Positions 34,084 through 41,064 of a stretch of 64,000 nucleotides of DNA are shown here, piece after piece (the stretch's first letter is position 1; each line of letters opens with the position of its first letter). A program made the translations under genes and the position numbers. The stretch is taken from NCBI RefSeq assembly GCF_014652355.1, contig NZ_BMYQ01000001.1:370180-434179 (forward strand), written 5' to 3'. This stretch comes from Gemmobacter lanyuensis (GTDB taxonomy: Bacteria > Pseudomonadota > Alphaproteobacteria > Rhodobacterales > Rhodobacteraceae). Below the pieces are notes generated by a model. It was not told the origin of the DNA and searched no databases. It saw nothing but the letters and a program-made list of their open reading frames with translations.

Positions 34084-34338
34084 ATGAGCGCACTGCGTAA
34101 GACCGAAGCCCAAACCCTGTCCTTCGCCGCCGCCGACATGACCCTGGGTCAGGGCGCGGACATGATGCTCTGCTCGAACATCGAAGCAGGCGACATGATC
34201 GCCGGCGCCGAGACCGGCCTGATGCTCTGCTCCAACATCGAAACCGGCGTGTCGACCGATCTGATGCTCTGCTCGAACATCGAAGCAGGCGACATGATCT
34301 CGGGTGGAAATGCCCAGCTGATGCTCTGCTCGAACTGA
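34084..34338 (+). CDS. 84-residue protein with four MLCSN repeats, candidate peptide precursor
   Basis: A small protein with a leader-like N-terminus (MSALRKTEAQTLSFAAADMT, about 1-26) and a repeat region. MLCSN occurs four times, with cysteines at 30, 49, 63 and 82 (spacings 19, 14, 19), and the chain ends exactly in LMLCSN. Copies 1 and 3 share a 38-base identical DNA stretch (34163-34200 and 34262-34299), 99 bases apart, so a 33-residue unit was duplicated recently or is strongly conserved. Ribosome-binding site GGAG lies 8 bases before the ATG. No signal peptide. A hairpin terminator follows, then a DUF6902-like gene and an exporter. A ribosomally made modified peptide, a metal-binding protein, or a small beta-solenoid are all possible; I recall related short proteins in Rhodobacterales but no function. 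Confidence 0.75.
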   Translation: MSALRKTEAQTLSFAAADMTLGQGADMMLCSNIEAGDMIAGAETGLMLCSNIETGVSTDLMLCSNIEAGDMISGGNAQLMLCSN

Positions 34339-34347
34339 GCTGACAAG

Positions 34348-34389
34348 ACCCCCGTCCATGGCCTTGGCCCGGCGCAGGACGGGGGTTTT
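34348..34389 (+). terminator. terminator-like hairpin after the MLCSN-repeat gene
   Basis: A perfect 10-bp stem, ACCCCCGTCC with GGACGGGGGT, has a 19-base loop and is followed by TTTT. It starts 10 bases after the stop codon and ends before the DUF6902-like gene. Partial read-through would give much more of the small protein than of its neighbours. Confidence 0.8.
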
Positions 34390-34412
34390 CCCAGCCGGGC
34401 CCTGAGGGTTCC

Positions 34413-35510
34413 ATGTCCAACATCGTCCGTTTCGCGCAGCGCGCCCGCGCCGCGCACCCCGCGGCTGCGTCCGGCGGGATCGCTCCTTTGCTGGCCAGCT
34501 TCGCCCATCACCGCCGCCAGCCGGGCGATGCCTATTGGCTGAAGGAGAACGGCGAGCTTCTGGGCGTGCTGAGCGCGCTAAACCGGCGGCTGCCGGAGCT
34601 GGCCCTGTCGGTCTATCAGCCCTTTGTCGAGGGTGCGGCCGATATGGTGGCCTTCCATCCGCAATATGCACGGCTGATTCTGAATCTGATCACCTCGCTT
34701 GAGGATCTGGGCTATCCCGGCGGGCTTGGCGCGCGCCTTGCGGATTGGATGCTGGATCAGGGTCTGGTGGACGCCGAGGTCAATGATCTTCAGCGCGCAG
34801 AGCTGCGGTTTCTGATGGCGCGTCATGGTCGGACAGTGGCCTTCGAGGGGCTGGATGAGCGTCTGACGCGCTTCATGTCGCGCCCCGAGACCTTTGCCAT
34901 CCCCAATCCGCGCGCGGCCTATGATCTTCTTCATGCGGTCTTTTACTTGGCGGACTACGGGCGCAAGCCGTTGAAATTGCAGCCTGCGGTGGTGGAAAGC
35001 ATGCTCATGCTGGGCAGTCTGTCGCATCTGGAGGGGAATGGCGATCTGCTGGGCGAGGTCTGCCTCGCGCTGCATTACGCGGGCGAGGTGCTGCCGCCGC
35101 TCTGGTTGCGGCATCTGCGGGCTGAAAACACCGCGTTCCGGATCAGCCCGGGTACCTGCCCGGATTCCTCTGATTGCTATCATATTTTTCTTGTCAATCA
35201 GTGGCTGTTCGGCACAATCGAAGATCGTGCTTTTGGTGATGCCTATTCTGGGGGACCGATGTCGATCCAACTGAACCGCCCCGCGATTTCCCCCTTGCGG
35301 GAATGGTCACAGGCACTGCGGGCACAGGGCAACCGCCGCAGCGCCGACTGGTCCAGGATGCGCAGCCTCTGCCGGGATCAGGTGTCGGAAAATGCCTTTG
35401 CCCGGGCCGATCTGGGGGCCGCCGAAAGCCCGATGTTCGACCGCTTCTTCGCCCGCTTTGCCCGCGCTTCGCGCCCCGTCCCGATCTGGCCCGAGGCGCG
35501 TCCGGCATGA
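34413..35510 (+). CDS. DUF6902-like protein
   Basis: A 365-residue, probably cytosolic, mostly helical protein. Conserved-looking blocks are SFAHHRRQPGDAYWLKENGE, FHPQYARLILNLITSLEDLG, LPNP-like AIPNPRAAYDLLHAVFYLAD and YGRKPLKLQPAVVESMLMLG. I recall this pattern as DUF6902, a Rhodobacterales family without known activity. No catalytic motif (YcaO, radical SAM, protease, kinase) is visible. It lies 74 bases after the MLCSN-repeat gene, behind the hairpin, and its TGA overlaps the ATG of the DMT transporter (ATGA). The context suggests a role in handling or maturing the small protein (inference). Confidence 0.75.
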   Translation: MSNIVRFAQRARAAHPAAASGGIAPLLASFAHHRRQPGDAYWLKENGELLGVLSALNRRLPELALSVYQPFVEGAADMVAFHPQYARLILNLITSLEDLGYPGGLGARLADWMLDQGLVDAEVNDLQRAELRFLMARHGRTVAFEGLDERLTRFMSRPETFAIPNPRAAYDLLHAVFYLADYGRKPLKLQPAVVESMLMLGSLSHLEGNGDLLGEVCLALHYAGEVLPPLWLRHLRAENTAFRISPGTCPDSSDCYHIFLVNQWLFGTIEDRAFGDAYSGGPMSIQLNRPAISPLREWSQALRAQGNRRSADWSRMRSLCRDQVSENAFARADLGAAESPMFDRFFARFARASRPVPIWPEARPA

Positions 35511-36397
35511 CGGCGACGCTGGCAGGCAGCAGCATGGTGTCGCGCGCGGCCTGGGTCGGGGCCGGGCTTGCGCTACTGAATACGCTGGTGTCGGTCAGCG
35601 CGGATGCCATTGCCAAGGATCTGATCGTCAGCTATGCGGCCCCGCAGCTCATGGCCCTGTCGGGGGGGCTGGTTGTACTGGCGGGGCTGGGGGCGGCAGC
35701 GGCAGGGCCGGGGCGCTTCATCCTTCGGACCGGATCGCCGGGTCTGGTGGCGCTGCGTTCGATCTTCGGCGCGGCAAGCACGGTCTGCTTCTTCCTCGCT
35801 TTCCGCGACCTTGCCTTTGCCGAGGTCTTTGTCTTTGTGGCGATGATGCCCATCTTCGGGGCGGTGCTGTCGGGGCTGCTGTTGCGCGAACGCATCCGGC
35901 TGGCGACCTGGGGGGCACTTGGCTTCGGCCTGATCGGACTTCTGATGATGGAGCCTGATTGCACCGGAAGCATCGGCCCCGGCTATCTTGCCGGACTTGG
36001 GGCAAGCCTTCTGGGCGCGGCTTCAATCGTGCTGTCGCGCCGCATTTGCCGCAGCCATACCCATTCCTTCACGCAGGTCTTTTACGCCCAGCTTGCCTGC
36101 GCGCTGGTGGGCTTCGCCTTCCTGCCGCAGGTCTGGCAGCCGATGGGGGCGGGCGATCTGATGATGCTGGGGGTCTATACCGGGTTTCTGGTGATCACGC
36201 GCTGGCTGATCGTGATCGTGGTCAAGCTGCTGCCAGCCTATGTGGTCATGCAGATCACCAACATCCAGTTCCTCTGGATGGTGATCATCGGGCAGATCCT
36301 CTTTGGTGAGACGGTGCGCCCCGAGCTTTGGGCCGGGGCTGCATTGGTCATCGGATCGGGGATCTGGCTGGTGCAGGCGCAGCGGCGGGCGGGCTGA
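35507..36397 (+). CDS. DMT superfamily (EamA) transporter
   Basis: A 296-residue membrane protein with ten predicted helices in two EamA repeats (about 18-145 and 158-292). The typical end-of-repeat signature is FVAMMPIFGAVLSGLLLRER, echoed in the second repeat by ITNIQFLWMVIIGQILFGET. DMT proteins export small metabolites or amino acids. The ATG overlaps the stop of the DUF6902-like gene by four bases, so both are made from one message. The substrate may be connected with the MLCSN cassette, but this is inference only. It ends 9 bases from the convergent erpA. Confidence 0.88.
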   Translation: MTATLAGSSMVSRAAWVGAGLALLNTLVSVSADAIAKDLIVSYAAPQLMALSGGLVVLAGLGAAAAGPGRFILRTGSPGLVALRSIFGAASTVCFFLAFRDLAFAEVFVFVAMMPIFGAVLSGLLLRERIRLATWGALGFGLIGLLMMEPDCTGSIGPGYLAGLGASLLGAASIVLSRRICRSHTHSFTQVFYAQLACALVGFAFLPQVWQPMGAGDLMMLGVYTGFLVITRWLIVIVVKLLPAYVVMQITNIQFLWMVIIGQILFGETVRPELWAGAALVIGSGIWLVQAQRRAG

Positions 36398-36405
36398 GCC
36401 GCCCC

Positions 36406-36777
36406 TTACATCGAAAACGAAGTGCCGCAGCCGCAGCTAGAGGTCGCATTGGGGTTCTGGATCACGAACCGCGCCCCGATCAGCTCTTCGGTGAAATCGA
36501 TCACCGCATTTTGCAGGAAGGGCAGGGAAACCGGATCGACCAGAACCTTCTGTCCGTCCTTTTCCAGCACCAGATCCTCGGCCGCGGGATCGTCAAGCTT
36601 GATGTCATATTGAAAGCCGGAACAGCCGCCGCCATCGACCGCAACGCGCAGGGCCTTGGTCTCGCCGGTCATCTCGGCGATTTCGGCAAGGCGGGCAAAG
36701 GCGCGGTCGGTCACGCGCGGCAGGGTGGCATCGGCAGGAAGCTGAAGGTCCATCGGTGGAATTTCCATATCCTTCAT
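36406..36777 (-). CDS. erpA: A-type iron-sulfur carrier protein (ErpA/IscA family)
   Basis: A 123-residue iron-sulfur cluster carrier of the HesB family. The three ligand cysteines are in GGGCSGFQY (Cys52) and SSCGCGTSF (Cys115, Cys117). The N-terminus is uncertain: MKDMEIPPMDL (36777) is given, and Met at 36753 is an alternative. The gene is divergent from dgt with a short shared promoter region. ErpA rather than IscA is chosen because no isc genes are adjacent; the distinction is tentative. Confidence 0.9.
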   Translation of the reverse strand: MKDMEIPPMDLQLPADATLPRVTDRAFARLAEIAEMTGETKALRVAVDGGGCSGFQYDIKLDDPAAEDLVLEKDGQKVLVDPVSLPFLQNAVIDFTEELIGARFVIQNPNATSSCGCGTSFSM

Positions 36778-36838
36778 GGGCTTTTCCACATATAGGTGCC
36801 AGAGTGATGACACACAAGTTCTGCATGACCTAGGTTTG

Positions 36839-38029
36839 ATGACCCAGACGCTCGCTCCCTTCGCCTGCCTGCCCGAACACTCGCGCGGGCGCCGCCACCC
36901 CGAAAGCATGTCCACCTTCCGCTCGCCCTTTCAGCGCGACCGTGACCGGATCATCCATTCCTCGGCCTTTCGGCGTCTGAAACACAAGACCCAGGTCTTT
37001 GTCGAACATGAGGGCGATTATTACCGCACCCGCCTGACCCATTCGATCGAAGTGGCGCAGGTCGCGCGCACGATCTCGGGGGTGCTGGGGCTGAATACAG
37101 ATCTGGCGGAATGTATCGCGCTGGCCCATGACCTTGGACATACGCCCTTCGGCCATACGGGTGAGGATGCACTGGCACGCCTGATGGAACCCTATGGCGG
37201 CTTCGATCACAACGCGCAGGCCCTGCGGATCGTGACCAAGCTGGAACGCCATTACGCGGGCTTTGACGGGCTGAACCTGACCTGGGAAAGCCTTGAGGGC
37301 ATCGCCAAGCACAATGGCCCGCTGACCGGCCCCAATGCAGACCCGAAACATGCGCCCGATCCGCTGCCCTATGCGCTGGTCGAAGCCAATGCCGATTGGG
37401 ACCTCGAGCTGGACACCCACGCCAGCGCCGAGGCGCAGGTGGCGGCGATTGCCGATGATGTCGCCTATTCGCACCACGACCTGCATGATGGCCTGCGCTC
37501 GGGGCTGTTTACCGAGGCGGACCTGATGGAGCTTCCGGTGACAGGCCCCGCATTCGAGTTGGTAGATCGCCTCTATCCGGGGCTGGAGAAGATGCGCCGC
37601 CGGCATGAGGCGCTGCGCCGGGTCTTTGGCGTCATGGTCGAGGATGTGATCCATGTCGCGCAGAACCGTCTTGATGCGGCCCGGCCGAAATCGGTGGATG
37701 AAATCCGCGCCATGGGCACGACGATCATCCGCTTTTCCAAGCCGCTCTATCAGGAACTCAAGGCCGTCCGCAGCTTCCTGTTCCATCGCATGTATCGCGC
37801 CCCTTCGGTGATGACGGAACGCGCGCGGGTGACGGCGATGCTGGATGATCTCTTTCCGCTCTTCCTGCGTCAGCCGGATCTGCTGCCGCAGGAATGGCGC
37901 GCGGATATTGAAGCGGCGAGTTCGGATACAGCGCTGGCGCGGATCGTGGCCGATTACGTCGCCGGCATGACGGACCGTTTCGCCATTCAGGAACATGGGC
38001 GGTTGTTCGGATCAGACCCCGCCCCATGA
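36839..38029 (+). CDS. dgt: deoxyguanosinetriphosphate triphosphohydrolase-like protein
   Basis: A 396-residue HD-domain dNTPase that hydrolyses dNTPs to nucleosides and triphosphate, affecting dNTP pools. Metal ligands are visible in YYRTRLTHSIEVAQVARTI and in IALAHDLGHTPFGHTGED. The family N-terminus SRGRRHPES...FRSPFQRDRDRIIHS is complete. The start MTQTLAPFACLP (36839) was chosen because the upstream extension would overlap erpA. Its own ribosome-binding site is weak. Confidence 0.94.
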   Translation: MTQTLAPFACLPEHSRGRRHPESMSTFRSPFQRDRDRIIHSSAFRRLKHKTQVFVEHEGDYYRTRLTHSIEVAQVARTISGVLGLNTDLAECIALAHDLGHTPFGHTGEDALARLMEPYGGFDHNAQALRIVTKLERHYAGFDGLNLTWESLEGIAKHNGPLTGPNADPKHAPDPLPYALVEANADWDLELDTHASAEAQVAAIADDVAYSHHDLHDGLRSGLFTEADLMELPVTGPAFELVDRLYPGLEKMRRRHEALRRVFGVMVEDVIHVAQNRLDAARPKSVDEIRAMGTTIIRFSKPLYQELKAVRSFLFHRMYRAPSVMTERARVTAMLDDLFPLFLRQPDLLPQEWRADIEAASSDTALARIVADYVAGMTDRFAIQEHGRLFGSDPAP

Positions 38030-38032
38030 AAT

Positions 38033-38054
38033 AGGGGGCCGCAAGGCCCCCTTT
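38033..38054. terminator. terminator between dgt and dsbB
   Basis: AGGGGGCC-GCAA-GGCCCCCT is a perfect 8-bp stem with a GCAA tetraloop followed by TT. It lies between the convergent dgt and dsbB genes. Confidence 0.75.
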
Positions 38055-38081
38055 GTCCGTCTGATGGGTCTGGCTGATGGG

Positions 38082-38552
38082 TCAGGCCCGACGCGCGGCC
38101 CAGATCCAGATCAGGGCAAGTGCGACGGAGATCACCACATTCCAGCCCGCCATCGACAGGCCGAACATCTGCCAGGCAATCGCATCGCAGCGCACCACCG
38201 CCGCCACATCCACCGACGGGTTCAGCAGGTCGGCCGTGCTGATCCCCTGGATCGAGCCCGCGGTGCAAGAGGCCAGCCCTTCCCACCATTTCTGCTCCAC
38301 CCCGACGTGGAAAACCCCGATCCCGGCCGAGGTCAGCGCCGCCAGCGCCCCCAGCCAAGCCAGCGCCCGCAGGCCCAGCGTCAGCGCCAGAAGCCCGATG
38401 ATCACTGCCGCCAGATGCGGCCAGCGCTGCCAGATGCAGAGCTGACAGGGCGCAAGCCCCCCCAGATATTGAAAGGCCAGCGCCCCCAGCAGCAGCGCCG
38501 CCGAACCGCCCGCCGCCGCCGCGATGGCCGCCTTTTGCCGCGTCATTGTCAT
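38082..38552 (-). CDS. dsbB: disulfide bond formation protein DsbB
   Basis: A 156-residue four-helix inner-membrane protein that reoxidises DsbA and passes electrons to quinone. The first redox pair is Cys36/Cys39 in APCQLCIWQRWPH and the second is Cys96/Cys122 (ASCTAGS; VRCDAIAW). It is transcribed after the YqaA-type gene with a 13-base gap, suggesting an operon of two envelope proteins. Confidence 0.94.
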   Translation of the reverse strand: MTMTRQKAAIAAAAGGSAALLLGALAFQYLGGLAPCQLCIWQRWPHLAAVIIGLLALTLGLRALAWLGALAALTSAGIGVFHVGVEQKWWEGLASCTAGSIQGISTADLLNPSVDVAAVVRCDAIAWQMFGLSMAGWNVVISVALALIWIWAARRA

Positions 38553-38565
38553 CCCTTCGGTCCTT

Positions 38566-39150
38566 TCACATCGCCTTCAGCGCGACCCAGGCCCCTGCCA
38601 GTGCAAGGCAGACCCCGAGGGCAATAAGCGGCAGACGCCGTTCGATAAATCCGGTGATCGCCACACCATAGCGCCGCAGCAACCAGGCCAGCAGATAGAA
38701 CCGCCCCCCGCGCGCCACGATGGCCGACAGGATGAACAACTTCAGGTCAAAGGCAACCACACCTGACAGGATCGTGACCACCTTCATCGGCGGCAGATGC
38801 GACAGGCCCGACGTCACGAGCATCAGCAGGATCGCCCCCTCGCCGGTCTGCGCCTTCAGCGCCTCGAAGGCCGCGTATTTTCCGTAAAACTCAAGGATCG
38901 GCCGCGCGATCAGGTCAAAGGCATAAAGCCCGATCGCCCAGCCAAGGATCCCTCCCAGCACCGAGGTGACGGTCGCGATCAGCGCGTAGCGCATGGCCTG
39001 TTCCGGCCGTGCAAGGCACATGGGAACGAAAAGCACATCCGCCGGAATCGGAAAGACCGAGCTTTCCACGAAAGACACGCCACCGAGCGCCTTTTCAGCA
39101 TGGCGCGAGCCTGCCCACCTGATCGTCCAGTCATAAAGCGCCCGGAACAT
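38566..39150 (-). CDS. YqaA/DedA-family membrane protein
   Basis: A 194-residue protein with about four to five membrane segments. The signature GGVSFVESSVFPIPADVLFVPM followed by an SNARE-associated/DedA-like core is characteristic of YqaA; it is split here into GGVSFVESSVFPIPADVL and FVPMCLARP. DedA relatives are now linked to lipid-carrier or phospholipid flipping, but this subgroup is not characterised. First gene of an operon with dsbB. Confidence 0.88.
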   Translation of the reverse strand: MFRALYDWTIRWAGSRHAEKALGGVSFVESSVFPIPADVLFVPMCLARPEQAMRYALIATVTSVLGGILGWAIGLYAFDLIARPILEFYGKYAAFEALKAQTGEGAILLMLVTSGLSHLPPMKVVTILSGVVAFDLKLFILSAIVARGGRFYLLAWLLRRYGVAITGFIERRLPLIALGVCLALAGAWVALKAM

Positions 39151-39327
39151 GGAACCTCCGATTGGCTGGGACCGTTATGCCGCAATATCGCCCTTGCAAC
39201 ACGCCCCCGCGACAAGGTCAAGGTGCGTGCCGCCCGGAATCCTGCATCCCCAGATTGCACATGGACATGGGTATTCGTCTGGGGCGCTTCGGGGTAGTCT
39301 GCCTCAATTTGGTGCAAGGAGCGTGAC

Positions 39328-40182
39328 ATGGAGTGGCGTGGCCGTCGTGGCAGCAGCAATATCGAGGATCGGCGCGGACAGGGCCGCGCGGCAGGTGGCC
39401 CAGCGGTGGGGGGGATCGGTGCGCTGGTCCTTTTGCTGGTCGGGGCCTATTTCGGGGTCGATGTCTCGGGCCTGATCGAAGCGGAGGCGCCCGGCCGCGC
39501 CAGCACGTCCACCCCGGCAGCGCTGTCACCGGCCGATCAGGAGGCCGGAAATTTCGTCTCGGTCGTGTTGGCCGATACGGAAGAGGTTTGGACCACGGTT
39601 TTTCTCGATCAGGTCGGAGATCGGTATCGCCCCCCGGTTCTGGTGCTTTATCGCGATGTCACCCGATCGCCCTGCGGTGGGGCAAGCGGGGCAACTGGCC
39701 CGTTCTACTGCCCGTCTGACCAGAAAATCTATCTGGACACCGCGTTCTTCGCGACCATGGCACAGGATCTTGGGGCAGGTGGGGATTTTGCGGCAGCCTA
39801 TGTGGTGGCCCATGAGGTTGCCCATCATGTCCAGAACCAGATCGGCATCCTTGGACAGGCACATGCCGCGCGCAGCCGCGCGGGTGCGACAGAGGTAAAT
39901 GCCATTTCGGTTCGGGTCGAACTGCAGGCCGACTGTCTGTCGGGAATCTGGGCGCGGGGGGCCGAAGCGATGTTCGGAACGCTTGAGGCGGGAGATGTGG
40001 AAGAGGCCGTGAACGCGGCCCATCGGATCGGTGATGATACGCTGCAACGCAATGCCGGTCGCGTGCCCATGCCCCATACCTTCACCCATGGCACCTCGGC
40101 GCAGCGGGCCCGCTGGTTTCTGCGCGGATATGACAGTGGCGACATGGGCCAATGCGACACCTTCGCGGTCAGAAGGCTTTAG
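39328..40182 (+). CDS. neutral zinc metallopeptidase (YpfJ family)
   Basis: A 284-residue protein with one N-terminal transmembrane helix (about 27-46) and an extracytoplasmic metallopeptidase domain. The zinc motif HEVAHHVQNQ is at 162-171, the third ligand is in RVELQADCLSG, and the conserved SPCGGASGATGPFYCPSDQK (about 114-133) with two cysteines precedes it. This is the PF04228-type family, whose substrate is unknown. The start follows an AGGAG site (about 39317). The gene stands alone before tRNA-Leu. Confidence 0.9.
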   Translation: MEWRGRRGSSNIEDRRGQGRAAGGPAVGGIGALVLLLVGAYFGVDVSGLIEAEAPGRASTSTPAALSPADQEAGNFVSVVLADTEEVWTTVFLDQVGDRYRPPVLVLYRDVTRSPCGGASGATGPFYCPSDQKIYLDTAFFATMAQDLGAGGDFAAAYVVAHEVAHHVQNQIGILGQAHAARSRAGATEVNAISVRVELQADCLSGIWARGAEAMFGTLEAGDVEEAVNAAHRIGDDTLQRNAGRVPMPHTFTHGTSAQRARWFLRGYDSGDMGQCDTFAVRRL

Positions 40183-40229
40183 CAGCGGTTGACGGGGCTC
40201 TGCGGGCGGGCTACACCCAACCCCACGGG

Positions 40230-40313
40230 GCCCGAGTGGCGGAACGGTAGACGCAGGGGATTCAAAATCCTCCGCCGCAAGGTGTGTGAGTTCGAATCTC
40301 ACCTCGGGCACCA
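40230..40313 (+). tRNA. tRNA-Leu (CAA)
   Basis: The cloverleaf can be drawn by eye. The acceptor stem is GCCCGAG with CTCGGGC, the anticodon stem GGGGA with TCCTC, and the anticodon CAA is at 40263-40265 in the loop TTCAAAA. The long variable arm typical of leucine tRNAs (CGCCGCAAGGTGTG region) and the T-loop TTCGAAT are present. CCA is encoded at the 3' end (40311-40313). Confidence 0.97.
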
Positions 40314-41064
40314 CCCCTCACATCCAAAACAGCGCGAAGACCATTTGCTGGCGTGCCCCGTGCGGACCGGGATGATTCGTCCGAGATATGGTGTTTTCCG
40401 ATGCTCCCGGTCGCAAATCGGGCCGATGTTCCCGTTTTTCGGCCGGAGAGCAGAACAAAATGCGGCTGAAATATGGCCCACCTGGGGCGCGGGATCGGCT
40501 GCTGCGCCTGTTCCACATCCCGAAACGGTGACGTCCGCCGCCACTCCCGACATCGCAAGAATTTGCAGGAAACTAAGGGTTGGCGCTGCATGCTGCAGGT
40601 TTTTGCAGGCTTTTGAATTTCTTGTGGGGAAACAGTGGTGGCGCAAAACACGCCCGGGACGCGGCGCTGTGGCCCTCTGAATGCGGCCTGCCCCGGTTGA
40701 TCCATGCTTTCGTCAAAGTTTTTGCACTTTTCGGACGTGCCAGCAAAAGGTATGTATCAACTGTCCGTCTGGGTAGGACGTGTGGCCGTGGGGGCGGTCG
40801 TCAGTGGTGTTGTGCGTCGCAAGACGCGGGAGTTGCAAAGGCTGCCATACCGTCCGGTCTGCCCGGTCGGCATTTTCGGATCATCGTCTGAACTGTGCCC
40901 GCATTTTCGGGCAGCAGATGGCTTTTGCCGCTTTCTTCACAGCTGACCTCAGGCCGCGTGGCGCAGGGTCTTCGCAGGCTCCGCCGATCAGGTGCCGCCG
41001 GGTTCGGCGGTTTGGATGCAGGTCGCGCGGGCCGGGGGCTCTGCTTGAGTGAGGATTAGGAACG
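40314..41064. other. 750-base gap after tRNA-Leu, no confident gene
   Basis: Several short reading frames exist but none has a convincing start, ribosome-binding site or codon pattern. Base composition is mixed, with local T-rich tracts around 40595-40625 (imperfect tandem GCAGGTTTTT/GCAGGCTTTT) and 40720. It must hold the promoter of the RTX gene at 41065, whose ribosome-binding site is AGGA. No tRNA fragment or other attachment-site signal was recognised. Confidence 0.5.

Noticed and set aside
40262-40705. Minus-strand reading frame of 147 codons downstream of tRNA-Leu
   Set aside because: Its C-terminus is the complement of the tRNA gene (gives GEIRTHT, a known false-protein signature).
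40704-40946. Plus-strand 80-codon frame in the gap after tRNA-Leu
   Set aside because: No ribosome-binding site, no recognisable domain, irregular codon use; not enough to call a gene.
40230-41064. Integration site at tRNA-Leu
   Set aside because: No integrase gene and no second copy of the tRNA 3' end could be recognised by eye, so no element is annotated; the possibility is mentioned only as a finding to test.
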